64,000 bases of DNA from Myotis daubentonii (GCF_963259705.1 NC_081861.1:68677623-68741622), one strand, 5' to 3'; counted from the first letter of the stretch, positions 46,775 to 58,243 are shown. Notes: a model not told the origin generated them from the letters alone. Translations and numbers: made by a program.

Positions 46775-48322
46775 AAAGAAGAAATAGGAAACGAAGAAGG
46801 AACACAGGCGTAAAGAATAAAAATGGCGACAAACAAGCACCTATCAATAATAACTTTAAATGTTAATGGATTAAATGCCCCAATCAAAAGACATAGGGTA
46901 GCTGAGTGGATAAGAAACATGACCCACATATCTGCTGTCTACAGGAAACCCACTTCAGAAAAAACGGACTCACACAGACTGATGGTGAAGGGATGGAAAA
47001 AGTTTTTTAAGGCTAATGGAAATGAAATTTAAAAAAAAAAAGGCTGGTGTAGCAATACTTATACCTGACAAATTAGATCTCAAAGTGAAGGATATAAAAA
47101 GAGATAAGGAAGGCCACTTCATAATACTAAAGGGAGCAATCCAACAAGAAGAAGTAACTCTGGAAAACATATACACACCCAATATAGGAGCACCCAAATA
47201 TGTAAAAAAACTTCTGGAGGATATCAAGGGAGAGATTGATAGCAATACAGGCATAGTAGGGGACTTTAATACCCCACTATCACCATTGGACAAATCCTCC
47301 AAACAAAAAATCAACAAGGAAACAGCAATCATAAATGACGCACTAGATCAGATGGAATTAATTGACATCTTCAGAAGATTTCACCCCAAAGCCACAGAAT
47401 ATACATTCTTCTCATGTTCACATGGGTCATTTTCAAAGATAGACCATATATTGGGTCACATACAAAGTCTCTTCAAATTCAAGAATATAGAAATCATATC
47501 AAGCATCTTCTCAGATCACAATGGCCTAAAATTAGAAATCAACTACAATAAATACAATAAAAAATCAAACACTTAGAGGCTAAAAAGCATGCTATTAAAA
47601 AATGATTGGGTTACGGAAGAGAGAAAAGATTAACTAAAAAGCATCCTGGTAACAAATGACAATAAAAACACAACAACCCAAAATCTGTGCGACACAGTGA
47701 AAGCAGTCTTGAGAGCGAAGTTCATAGTGCTACAAGCCTTCCTTAAAAAAATAAAAAAATAAAAAAAGATGCTAATAAATTATGTAACCCTACAACTCAA
47801 AGTGTGAGAAAGAGTGCAACAAGAATAGCCCAGCATAAGCAGAAGGAAAGAAATAATAAAGATCAGACCAGACATAAACAACATAGAGACCAAAAAAAAA
47901 AAAAATACAAAAGATCAACAAAACCAGGAGCTGGTTCTTTGAAAGGATAAACAAGATTGATGAACCTCTAGCCAGGCTCACCAAGAAGCAGAGAGAACAC
48001 CCAAATAAACAAAATCAGAAATAAAAGAGGTGAAATAACAACCGATCCCACAGAAATACAAATGATTATGAAAAAAAAAAAACTATGAAGACCTCTATTC
48101 CAACAAAATGGACAACCTAGATGAAATGGACATACTCTTGGAAAAATACAAGCTCCCAATACTCAACCAAGAAGAGTCAAAAAACCTGAATAGGTCGATA
48201 AGCACCGAAGAAATTGAAACAGTGATCAATATTCTTCCAGCAAACAAAAGCCCTGGTCCGGACGGCTTTACAGGGGAGTTCTACCAAGCATTCAAAAAGA
48301 ACTAAAACCTATCCGACTCAGA

Positions 48323-48430
48323 CTATTCCATAAAATTCAAGAGGAAGGCACACTTCCAAGCTCTTTCTATGAAGCACTATTCCATAGAATTCAAGAGGAA
48401 GGCACACTTCCAAGCTCTTTCTATGAAGCC
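48323..48430 (+). repeat. 54-bp in-frame tandem duplication in L1 RT
   Basis: ctattccataaaattcaaga at 48323 recurs as ctattccatagaattcaaga at 48377. The following 34 bases are identical. Other L1 copies have the unit once. Confidence 0.9.
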
Positions 48431-48465
48431 AGCATTACCCTAATCTCAAAACCAAATGAATACCA

Positions 48466-48468
48466 CAA

Positions 48469-48507
<39 letters not shown>

Positions 48508-48508
48508 G
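48466..48508 (+). repeat. (AAAT)n microsatellite inside L1 ORF2
   Basis: About ten aaat units replace the short spacer between the KPSKD and NYRPIS blocks of the RT. The tetranucleotide length shifts the frame. Confidence 0.9.
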
Positions 48509-51075
48509 AACTACAGGCCAATATCCTTGATGAACATAGATGATGACCTCCTCAACAAAATTCAAACAAATCGTATTCAGCATTATATTAGAAAGATCAT
48601 ACACCATGACCAAATGGGATTTATCCCAGGGATGCAAGGATGGTTCAATATCCTCAAATCAATAAATGTGATACATCACATAAACAAACTGAGAGACAAA
48701 AATTACATAATCATATCAATTGATGCAGAAAAAGCATTTGACAAAATCCAACACCCTTTCTTGATAAAAACTCTCAGCAAAGTGGGAATAGAGGGATCAT
48801 ACCTCAACATAATAAAAGCCCTATATGACAAGCCTACAGCCAACATCATATACAATGGGCAAAAAATAATCCATTTTCCCTAAGAACAGGAACAAGACAA
48901 GGATGCCTACTTTCATCACTCCTGTCAACAAAGTACTAGAAGTACTAGCCATAGTGATCAGACAAGAAGGAAAAATAAAAGGCATGCAAATTGGAAAAGA
49001 AGAAGTAAAACTGTCCTAATTTGCAGATGACATGATACTATACATAGCAAACCCCAAAGACTCCATAAAAAAAAAAAAATACTAGACCTAATAAACGCAT
49101 TTGGCAATGTAGCAGGATACAAAATTAACACCCAGAAATCTATGGCCTTTTTATATACCAATAATGAACTCACAGAAAGAGAAATGAAAAAAAAAATAAA
49201 TCCCGTTTACCATTGCACCAAAACAATTAAAATACCTAGGAATAAACTTAACCAAGGACATAAAAGAGCTATACTTGGAAAATCACAGGACATTGAAAAA
49301 AGAGATAGAGAAAGACATAAACAAATGGAAGATCATACCATGTTCATGGATTGGTAGACTCAACATAATTAAAATGCCCATAATACCTAAAACAATCTAT
49401 GGATTCAATGCAATACCTATTAAAATACCAATGGCATATTTCAAAGATCTAGAAAAAACTCTCCAAAAATTCACCTGGAATAAAAAAGACCCTGAATACC
49501 CACAGCTATCCTGAGAATGAACAAAGTTGGAGGGATCACAATACCAGACATCAAACTATATTACCAAACCATGGTTCTCAAAACTGCCTGGTACTGGCAC
49601 AAGTACAGACATATAGACCAATTGAACAGAATAGAGGACCCAGAAATTGACCCAAGCCATTATACCCAATTAATATTCGACAAAAGAGGCATACAATGGA
49701 GTCAAAACAGCCTCTTTAATAAATGGTGCTGGGAAATTTGGTCAGATACATGCAAAAAAAATGAAACTAGATCACCAACTTACACGATACACAAAAACAA
49801 ACTCAAAATGGCTAAATGACTTGAATGTAAGGCGGGAAACCATAAAAAATCCTACAAGATTCCATAGGCAGCAAAATTTCAGACATATGTTCTAGTAATA
49901 GCTTTACAGACACAGATCCTAGGGCAAGAGAGACTAAGGAAAAAATAAACAAATGGGATTACATCAAAATAAAAAGCTTCTGCACAGCAAAAGAAACCAT
50001 CAACAAAACAACAAGAAAGCCCACTGCGTGGGAGAACATATTTGTCAATGTTGTCTCCGATAAGGGTTTAATCTCCAACATTTATAGGGAACTCATACAA
50101 CTCAACAAAAGGAAAATAAACAACCCAATAAAAAAAAATGGTCAAAGGACCTAAATAGACTCTTTTCAAAAGAGGACACTCGAAAGAGCGAAAGAGGACA
50201 CTCAGAAAGCCAAGAGACGCATGAGAACATGCTCAAAGTCACTAATCATCTGAGAGATGCAAATCAAAAAACAGTGAGGCACCATCTCACACCTGTCAGA
50301 ATGGTATCATCAGCAAATCAACAAACGACAAGTGCTGGAGAGGATGCAGGGAAAAAGGAACCCTCCTTCACTGCTGGTGGAAATGCAGACTGATGCAGCC
50401 ATTGTGGAAAACAGTATAGCATTTCCTCAAAAAGTTAAAAATGGAATTGCCACTTGACCCAGTAATACCACTTCTAGGATTATATCCGGAGAAAACAAAA
50501 ACACCGATCAGAAAGCATATATGCAACCCTATGTTCATAGCAGCACAATTTACAATAGCTGTTTTGGAAACAGCCTAAATGTCCATCAGCAGATGAGTGG
50601 GTTAGAAAACTATGGTACATCTACACAATGGAATACTATGCCTCTATAAAAAAGAAGGAATTCTTACCATTTGCAGCAGCATGGATGGAGCTGGAGAGCA
50701 TTATGCTAAGTGAAATAAGCCAGGAAGTGAAAGAAAAACACCTCACGATCACACTCATTTATGGATAATAAAGGACATTATAACCTGATGAACAAAAAGA
50801 TACATACAGAGGCAGAGAAGCATTGAACAGCCTGTCAAATTACAGTCGGAAGGCTGGGGTGTGTTGTGGGTGGCGGGGGGGGGGGGTAAGAGATCAACCG
50901 AAGGACTAGTATGCATGCATATAAGCATAACCAATGGACACAAGACACTGGGTGGGTGTAAGGGCATGTGCTAGGGGTAGGGGAGGCTGAGGGAAGGTCA
51001 ATGGGGGAAAAAAAGGAGAAATATGTGCTATTATCTGTAATACTTTAAACAATAAAATAATTTTTTAAAAGAAAG

Positions 51076-52055
51076 AAAAGAAAATTCAAAAAAAACAGGT
51101 ATAAAATTCATCTCCCATAAAATATGCTTTAAATGGAAATAATAGTACAGATCCATAATGTTTTATAGTGTAGTTCTCTACTCTAATGCAAATGAATTAT
51201 TTCAGATATTTACCAAAATTTATTAGTAGGCCTTTTATTTAGTTTAGCAGTGGATGGACATTATGCCAAATATATAACAAGTATTTAAGGAATGTTTTTT
51301 TAGATATTTGGATTTGTAATTCTTTTGTTTTGAACTCCTTTTTTAAAGATCACATCACTAGCAAAGACACAAGAAGCAAGAGCTGTGTTATAAAAAAATC
51401 TTGGGATATTCTTTATTTCATGCATTCTGTTTTATTAAAAAGCCTATATTTTTCTGATGAGTGTATCTTAAGTACAACCTTCTCCTGGAGGTATCTTCAT
51501 TACAAATTACACTAAATTGTTCTTAGACAATCAGTTTTTCCAATTAAAAGTAAAGTGATATTTAAGTTAATTCTAATCATGTATCTTTTTTAAATACTTA
51601 TAGATTCTTCTCATTTACTTTTTCCCCTTTTTATCTTGTTTCCAACTTTCGATTACCACAGATTCATAAAATCATTAAAAGTCACTCTTTTCCTCATTAG
51701 CCTTCATTCACCATACTCCACACTTTCTCACCACAAGAGCCTTCCCTCTATATAATAATAAGCTAGCATTTTGTAAGACGAATTTGTTACTTTTAAAATA
51801 AATCAAGCAGTGCATTAACCTCACAAATACTTGAAGTAACTGTCAAAAGGGAAATTAAGAATATAAATGTTCCATCTTCAGAGTTGGATACAGTTTTGTT
51901 ATTGGAACCAATAAGCAATTGCTAAATCCTAACTGTGAAATATTCATAATATATTTCATTTGTATGATTGAAATAATAATTTTCATGTTTCAGAGTGTAT
52001 ATTCTTGTGTATATGTGTGTGTTCACATGCACAGAGTTTCAAAGAAAAAGTGTCA
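51076..52055. other. Unique AT-rich sequence
   Basis: No gene or confident repeat was found. Confidence 0.45.
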
Positions 52056-52140
52056 GTTGATATACACACAGAATTGGAATCGTTGGGTCATAAGGCAGTT
52101 TTCATTTTAAATTTTTTGAGGAAACTCCATACTGTTTTTC
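52056..52140 (-). mobile_element. Short L1 ORF2 C-terminal fragment, minus strand
   Basis: 'attggaatcgttgggtcataagg' followed by 'ttttttgaggaaactccatac' is the reverse of the L1 FLKKLKM / CDPTI-region sequence. Confidence 0.6.
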
Positions 52141-52320
52141 ATAGTTAGTACAGATTGGAAATTACAAAATAGTCATGGGAATGTAAAGTACAGTATAAGG
52201 AATAGCATCAATAATATTGTAGTAACTATGTATGGTACCCATTGGGTACTGAAAATCTCAGGGGAAACAATATGTAAAATGTACCTCTGCCTAACAACTA
52301 TGCTGTACAACTCAAACTAA
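52141..52320 (+). mobile_element. Old L1 3'UTR fragment
   Basis: 'ttacaaaatagtcatgggaatg', 'tcaataatattgtagtaactatg' and 'aactatgctgtacaactcaaac' match the 3'UTR at 63600-63750. It is opposite in strand to the fragment just before it, so the two may reflect an inverted (twin-primed) insertion. Confidence 0.7.
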
Positions 52321-52674
52321 TCCTATATAATAAAAGGCTAATTTGCAAATCAACCAAATGGTGGAAAGACAGGTTGCTATGATGCACACTGACCACCACA
52401 GGGCAGATCCTCAATGCAGGAGCTGCCCCCTTGTGGTCAGTGCACTCCCACAGGAGAAGTGCTGCTCAGCCAGAAGCCGGGCTCATGGCTGGGGAGTGCA
52501 GTGGCAGTGGCCAGAGCCTCTCCTGCCTTCAAGACAGTGCTAAGGATGTCTGACTGACAGGGAGAAGGTCTAAGCTGTCAGGGGGACATCCCCCGAAGGC
52601 TCCTGGACTGTTAGAGGGCACAGGCTGGCTGAGGGACCCCCTGAGTGCACACATTTCATGCACCAGGCCTCTAG
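52321..52674 (+). mobile_element. Helitron 1 of a four-copy array
   Basis: It starts tcctatataataaaaggc after an A and ends atgcaccaggcctctag before a T. It is 354 bp, with interior 'accaccacagggcagatcctc' and 'gagctgcccccttgtggtcag' blocks. Both termini are intact. Confidence 0.93.
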
Positions 52675-52684
52675 TACAAAATAA

Positions 52685-53190
52685 TCCTATCTAATAAAAG
52701 AGAAACATGGTAATTGGCGTACGACCGATACCCTTTTCATTGGCTAATCAGCGAGATATGCAAATTAACTGTCAGCCAAGATGGCGGCCGGCAGCCAGGC
52801 AGCTTGAAACTAACATGAGGCTTGGTTGCCTCAGTGACGGAGGAAACCAACGTTCCCCGCCTCTGAGCTGGCAGTTTGAAACATTGTAACAAATACCGCC
52901 CAACTTCAGCCAGCAGATTCGCAACATTGTAAGCAAAGGCCAGAAACCTACTTTCAGCCAGAGGCCTAAGAGCTGGAGCCAAGCCTCAAGCTAAAGCTGG
53001 CCCAGAATTAAAAAAAAAAAAAAAAAAAAAGGAAAAAAGGAGCGTTTGGGAGTTCAGTCACCCCCAGCCTGAAAACAGCCCTCAGCCCCTCACCCAGACT
53101 GGCCAGGCACCCCAGTGGGGACCCCCCACCCTGATCCAGGACACCCTTCAGGGCAAACCAGCCGGCTCCACCCATGCACCAGGCCTCTAA
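52685..53190 (+). mobile_element. Helitron 2 of array
   Basis: It starts tcctatctaataaaagag after an A and ends atgcaccaggcctctaa, so the last base of CTAG has become A or was lost at the junction. The interior has 'caagatggcggccggcag' and an A-run of about 21 near 53010. The next element begins at once. Confidence 0.88.
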
Positions 53191-53861
53191 CCTATATAGT
53201 AAAAGGGTAATATGCCTCCCGGCACCGGGATCAGCGGAGCCGTGAGGCATCCCGGCACTGGAATCAGCATGACAGGGGGCAGCGCCCAAACCCCCTGATC
53301 GCCCTGCGGCTCTGTGTGTGACAGGGGGCGGGGCCACAACCTCCCTATCCACCCTGCTCTGTGCCTGATAGGGGGGAGCTCCCCCCACCCCACGGGCCCT
53401 GCTCTGTGTGTGACGGGGTAGAGCCATAACCTCCCCCTCGGCCCTGCCCTGAGTGTGAGAGTGGCGGCGCCCCAACCCCCTGATCTGCCCTGCTCTGTGG
53501 GTGATAGAGGGCAGCGCCCCAACCCCCTGATGGGCCCTGCTCTGTGCGTGACAGGGTACAGAGCCCCAACCCCCCTGATGGGCCCTGCTCTGTGTGTGAC
53601 AGGGGGTTGCTCCACAACCTCCCCATCGACCCTGCCTTGAGTGTGACAGGGGGCGGCGCCCCAACTCCCCAATCAGCCCTGCTCTGAGCCCGAACAGGGG
53701 CTGCACCTAGGGATTGGTCCTGCCCTCTGCCACCCGGGAGCAGGCCTAAGCCAGCAGGTCGTTATCTCCCGAGGGGTCCCAGACTGCGAGAGGGCACAGG
53801 CCAGGCTGAGGGACCCCCCTCCCCCCCCGAGTGCACAAATTTTTGTGCACCGGGCCTCTAG
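53191..53861 (+). mobile_element. Helitron 3 of array, with 48-bp minisatellite
   Basis: It starts cctatatagtaaaagggtaa (the T of TC is missing) and ends with the perfect hairpin gtgcacaaatttttgtgcac and cgggcctctag. About eight 48-bp GC-rich units occupy 53260-53700. Confidence 0.9.
53260..53700 (+). repeat. 48-bp minisatellite inside a Helitron
   Basis: The units are of the form gtgtgacagggggcggcgcc, then a C-rich run, then 'ctgatgggccctgctct'. The gtgac/gtgat word recurs at 53453, 53501, 53548, 53596 and 53643, spacing 47-48 bp. The repeat creates long minus-strand open frames that are not genes. Confidence 0.88.
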
Positions 53862-54130
53862 TCTACACTAATAAAAGACAAAGATACTAGTTGACTGTAC
53901 CTTCACTATGCCCATCAGCCAATCAGAAGAGTATGCAAATTAACCAACAAAGTTGGTCGTTAAATTTTCATACTGCAGGTGGGGCAGGACAGTGCAAGCC
54001 GCCGCCTGCCCCGCTGCCATCCAGGCCTCCCATGTGTGGACATCCCCCGAGGGGTCCCAGACTACAAGAGGGCACAGGCTGGGCTGAGGGACCCCCCAAG
54101 TGCACAAGTTTTTGTGCACCGTGCCTCTAG
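53862..54130 (+). mobile_element. Helitron 4 of array
   Basis: It starts tctacactaataaaagaca directly after the CTAG of copy 3 and ends gtgcaccgtgcctctag. It is 269 bp and shares the 'gaggggtcccagactacaag' 3' region with copy 3. Confidence 0.9.
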
Positions 54131-54263
54131 TATTGAATAAAAAGTAACTTAAAATTAAAAATAATAATTAAAAAAAACAATCAAAATGCCAGTCTACTAA
54201 ACAATATTTGAAATGTAACTGGTATGGTCAAAGTTACTCTCATATTAAGGCAGTCCCAAAATG

Positions 54264-54790
54264 AAATACTTTGTTAGAGTGGGCAGATAGAAAGATATGA
54301 GCTGGGAGAGATAGCTGTGGCTTGGAGGTAGCATGTTTGAGATATAACAAATTGAAAATAGACAATGGAGGTGGCAGGGCCCTATGTGAGAAGGAAAGAT
54401 TAAGAGCCCCTTCGGTGGCATAGCACCTAGATGAAGGATTCTTATAGCTTAAAGATATATTTTTTGAGACATGAAGGAGGGTATGATGTGCTCCTTGCCT
54501 AGAGATATTCCAGCCTAGGGGTATTAAATCCTCAAACTCCCAAATGTCAAGACACTCAGTTCCATTTCAGCTGACTGAGTTGCCTGCTCAGGTCCTATCT
54601 GAATGTATTTCTTTCCTGCAAATAAATCTTCATCTGCTTTTGCTGCTATTTGTTACCTCTTGTTTGAATTCATTCCTATAAGCAAGGTAAGAACTGGGGA
54701 TACAGAGTACTATCTCTGGCCAGAGCTTATCTTCAGCGAGACAACCCCTTGACCACCGCTGACACTTTTAACCAAGTCCCAAAACTAATA
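54264..54790 (+). mobile_element. Possible solo LTR of an endogenous retrovirus (class I type)
   Basis: The block has a layout like a U3-R-U5: a purine-rich beginning, a C/T-rich part near 54520-54600, and an AATAAA at about 54621. A T-rich U5-like part follows ('ttgctgctatttgttacctc', 'ttgaattcattcctataagc'). No gag, pol or env sequence is present on either side and the TG/CA ends are unclear. It is called from composition and general resemblance only. Confidence 0.4.
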
Positions 54791-55235
54791 CATATGGAGA
54801 CAAAAAGATATTTAGGCATTTATTTTTCTTAATCTACCTATTGTACTGCTTATGGAAAATATAATTTTAACTTTGTTTATTTATGAAAGTTTGCAAAAAA
54901 ACCTTAAATATATCTTCTGAAAACTAGATTTCAATCTGGTTTTTAAAAACAGTTTGCCAAAGAAGGAAAATAAAGACATCGTTCATCTTATTAGGAACTA
55001 GAGGCTCAAATGATTGTGTTACTTTTCCTCGAAAAATATCTTTGGATTTTCAGAATTACAACTTATTGTGATGATTTCAACTTGAAATCCAGTGTGAAAT
55101 AGGTGAAAATTGTCTTTCTCTCATTTTAGATATGTTATAATTCCTATATAGATGATAACTGTATAATATTGTCCTCAAATTTTCTTAATATTCCAAGAAA
55201 TATTAGAAACACTCAAAGATTATATTTTCCTTTTC
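54791..55235. other. Unique sequence
   Basis: No gene or recognised repeat was found. Confidence 0.45.
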
Positions 55236-55245
55236 AAAGATATTC

Positions 55246-55464
55246 CAGCTCTGCCCAGTTTAGCTCAGTTTGTTGGGTGTCCTCCCATGCATCAAAAGGT
55301 TGCCTGTTCAATTTCCCATTAGGGCATATGCCTTGTTTGTAGGCTCAATCCGGGTAGGAGACGTGCAGGAGGAAACCGATAAATGTTTCACTCTCATGTC
55401 AATGTTCATCTCTCTCCTTCTCTCTATAAAAATCAATTTAAAAATCTTTATAAATAACAAAAGT
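55246..55464 (+). mobile_element. VES-type SINE with 10-bp TSD
   Basis: It has a tRNA-like head 'cagtttagctcagtttgttgg', a B box region 'ggttgcctgttcaatttcc', then 'gtgcaggaggaaaccgataaatg' and 'tctctccttctctctataaaaatc'. The target duplication aaagatattc is perfect (55236-55245 and 55465-55474). Confidence 0.88.
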
Positions 55465-55779
55465 AAAGATATTCAAATCCTTAATGAAGATTAAATAATG
55501 AGTTATCATAACCAGAAATATTTCACACTTGGTATAACTGGTGCTAATGCTAGGAAATTGAAATCATATGCTGCATTGATTCTTCCTATAAAATGACACC
55601 CCTGGAAAATAAAAGCCAGTGCTATTCATGATAAAATTACTTCATGTCAGGACTTAATATTATAGATGGCACAGGAACAAAATTTTAAAAGCAAATATGA
55701 TTAGGCTCTGATACAAGAAGTCTCCTTTTGCACAGTATAGTCATTTTTAGACTACAAATAAGCATCTGGAGCTATGCAG

Positions 55780-55972
55780 TTCAATACAGTAGCCCTTGCC
55801 ATAGCTAGCTATAAAAACTAAAAATAAATTAAAAATTCCAGTGCTCAGTTGCACTCGGCACACTTCAAGTGTTCAATATGCAAAAGTGGTTAAGGATTAC
55901 AATATTAGACAGTGCAGATTATAGAGCATTTCTATCACCACAGAAAAGTCTATTGGGCAGTGCTAATCTAGA
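55780..55972 (-). mobile_element. MER5A-like (hAT-Charlie) fragment
   Basis: 'caatacagtagcccttgcca', 'acacttcaagtgttcaatatgc' and 'tctattgggcagtgct' follow MER5A in reverse, more decayed than the copy at 37131. Confidence 0.7.
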
Positions 55973-56649
55973 GCAAGAAGAAAATAATCTGGATCTATGC
56001 ATGCACTCAGGAAAGTGAAATGATAGCTGGGGTCCCCAAATAATAGGAAGAGGACAAAAAATATATAAATTAATGCAGTAAAGTTTATTAGTGAATCATT
56101 TAGGAATGAATACTATTTTATTATATTAAATCTGAAAACTATTAGGTAGTACATATTTTTAAGAGATTGGTAACCTGTTCATTCAAGGAGTAACAATTAA
56201 ATTTTCTGTCTGTTTACATTAGTAATCATACTACTTGAGATCTGAGACCCAAAAAAGTGCAGTTTTATGATTATAAATAAATATTATCTTAAAATATAAT
56301 TATTTTCAATAAAACCTATGAGAAATGCTATGTAGATAAATGTTCTGTATCTGAGAAACTAATATTATGAGATAATATACCCATACAATTACCCACTTGA
56401 TAGTTTTAGTAGGTTGTGTACAGTCAATACAAGTGTGAGGTACTCACCACGTTCTCCTGATTTACCACCATCATAAGTTACCACCATTATACTATCAGTA
56501 TTAGGAATATAATGCATAATAGAAATAATCAATTCTTCAAAAACTTCAGACAGTAAATTTGTCTTGATTTATATCAGAAATGCATGAATACTATAAATAA
56601 GTACCTATAATGTAGAATAATGCAAGCCACTGTTTTCTAATATATCTAG
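55973..56649. other. Unique AT-rich sequence
   Basis: No gene or recognised repeat was found. Confidence 0.45.
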
Positions 56650-56803
56650 CTAGAGGCTTGATGCACGAAATTTGTGCAAGGGGCTCCGCCCTCGCAGCCC
56701 CAGCTGCCTCGGCCCTCACAGCCCTGGCTTCATCCAGAAGGTTGTCCGGATGGTCATTCTGTTGTTCAGTCTAATTAGTATATTAGCTTTTTATTGTATA
56801 GGA
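56650..56803 (-). mobile_element. Short Helitron (HeliBat-type)
   Basis: It begins ctagaggcttgatgcacg with the aaatttgtgc hairpin arm and ends ttttattgtatagga. It is 154 bp and its interior is closely similar to the Helitron at 13008, so the two belong to one subfamily. Confidence 0.87.
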
Positions 56804-57437
56804 TTATTATTGTACTCTCAATCCTTGTGTGTAGTTCACCAAATCCACATCGCTCTCCTCCTCTGAGCATACAGTCAGAGCACCGATGATATACATTACC
56901 TGCTACAGTTTACAAATTTCCTCCTATTTCTATTTTTGTGCTTATTTCATTCTTGATTTCAAAGTTTTCCACAGTGTTGGATATAGTCTTAATAAATATT
57001 GCTGAATTTTTATTTTTATATATTTATATATACATTTTAATAAAGAAATAATGTTTAATAAAGAAAAGGCTTCTGAGAGTTTAAAGAACTTAGACAAAGT
57101 GAATTATACCCCAAGTAAAAGCCATTATCCACTGAAATAGAAATGAATTTCCTCAGTTTCCCTATGGAATATCCAGTCTTGCTCCTAGTACCTTTTTTTT
57201 TCCTTTAAAATTCTTATTTCTTCTGAGTCAGTTATTCTAAATTTTATTTTCTTCATTTTTTGTTCTATTTCAAAAAAATGTGATAAATAGAAGGAATGTG
57301 TGAAGGAAGATCTAACATTGTAATGTAATTTTAATTTTGATGATAGTTTTCATAATTTATATCAGTATATATAAAATAGTGCATTTATATGAGTATTCTG
57401 TGCATTAGGTATTGACATCTACCTTTTCCACATCCAA
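56804..57437. other. Unique AT-rich sequence
   Basis: No gene or recognised repeat was found. Confidence 0.45.
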
Positions 57438-57699
57438 TCTTATCTAATAATAGAGAAACATGGTAATTAACCATAACTTCACTACCCTTCCCATTGGCTA
57501 ATCAGCGAGATATGCAAATTAATCACCAGCCAAGATGGCGGTTAACTGTCAACAAAGATGGCGGCTAATTTGCATACTGCAGGCAGGGTGGGACAGCACC
57601 ATCCCACCTGCCCGCTGCCATCTGGGCCTGCTATTTGTGACCTGGGTGGCAGGTGGCCCCTATGGGAACAGACCCAGGGCTGGCAGCAGAACCCCAGCA

Positions 57700-58030
57700 A
57701 TCGGCCACTGGCCATGGCCACAAACCGCCGGACAGTTGCTAATGCACCGATCTATCACTGGCCATGCCCACAAACAGCCATCCAGCGGGGATCCCCTGCT
57801 GACAGGTGCTAATGCACCAATCTTCCACTGGCCACACCCACAAAGGGCCCTCCAGGGGTATCCCCAGCTGAGCAGTGCTAATGCACCGATCTTCCACTGG
57901 CCACGCCCACAAACAGCCCTCCAGTGGGGATCCCTGGCCTACAGGTGCTAATGCACCGATCTTCCACTGGCCAGGCCCACAAACGGCCCTCCAGCAGGGA
58001 TCCCAGGCTAGCAGGTGCTAATGCACTGAT
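57700..58030 (+). repeat. 70-bp minisatellite inside a Helitron
   Basis: gctaatgcaccgatct-type words recur at 57738, 57808, 57877, 57947 and 58017 (spacing 69-70). Each is followed by 'cactggccacgcccacaaac' and 'ccctccagtggggatccc' variants. Confidence 0.92.
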
Positions 58031-58179
58031 TTGCCAAAACACACACCCGGGCAGCCTTTGCCCTGCACGAACTATGAGCCGGGAGAGGGGAGTGGGGCCG
58101 CTGGGAGCAGGGTGGGAACTTCCCGGGGTTGGCATCAGGCAGCTCAAAGCAGAGTGCAAACTATCCCCACTGGTAGCTA

Positions 58180-58243
58180 CTTGCTCATTCACTTACTCGC
58201 TCATTCATTCACTCATTCACTCACTCATTATTCACTCACTCAG
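58180..58243 (+). repeat. (ATTC/ACTC)n tetranucleotide tract
   Basis: cattcacttactcgctcatt and further cattcactcattcactcact words form an imperfect 4/8-bp repeat inside the Helitron. Confidence 0.8.

Larger units (their letters stand above)
46823..50767 (+). pseudogene. L1 ORF2 pseudogene
   Basis: It begins MATNKHLSIITLNVNGLNAP. The endonuclease frame 47016-47576 keeps GDFN, the FSKIDHILGH box and SDHNGLKLEIN. RT blocks are [14 protein letters not shown] (48260), [11 protein letters not shown] (48617) and [15 protein letters not shown] (48717). [10 protein letters not shown] box near 49020 needs a frame change. A 54-bp tandem duplication (48323) and an (AAAT)n tract (48466-48508) lie in the RT. 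A-runs at about 47893, 48069 and 49067 add frameshifts. The C-terminal Cys-rich part is decayed (50380). Confidence 0.88.
45525..51075 (+). mobile_element. Near full-length, degenerate L1
   Basis: It has a 5'UTR at about 45525-45882 (similar to the leader at 2720-2880), ORF1 (45883-46774), ORF2 (46823-50767), a 3'UTR with a G-run at about 50875-50886, and 'aatactttaaacaataaaat' ending in A-rich sequence near 51075. No convincing target duplication was identified, so the exact left limit is uncertain. Confidence 0.88.

Noticed and set aside
53008..53706. A 232-codon minus-strand open frame, and overlapping frames of 161 and 93 codons
   Set aside because: They are read-through of the GC-rich 48-bp minisatellite in a Helitron. 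The repeated SHTEQG/GRVGALP-like words follow the DNA repeat in several frames at once, and no known domain is visible.
52321..54130. CRISPR-like or satellite array
   Set aside because: The repeated words are Helitron termini with differing interiors, and the minisatellite has no spacers.
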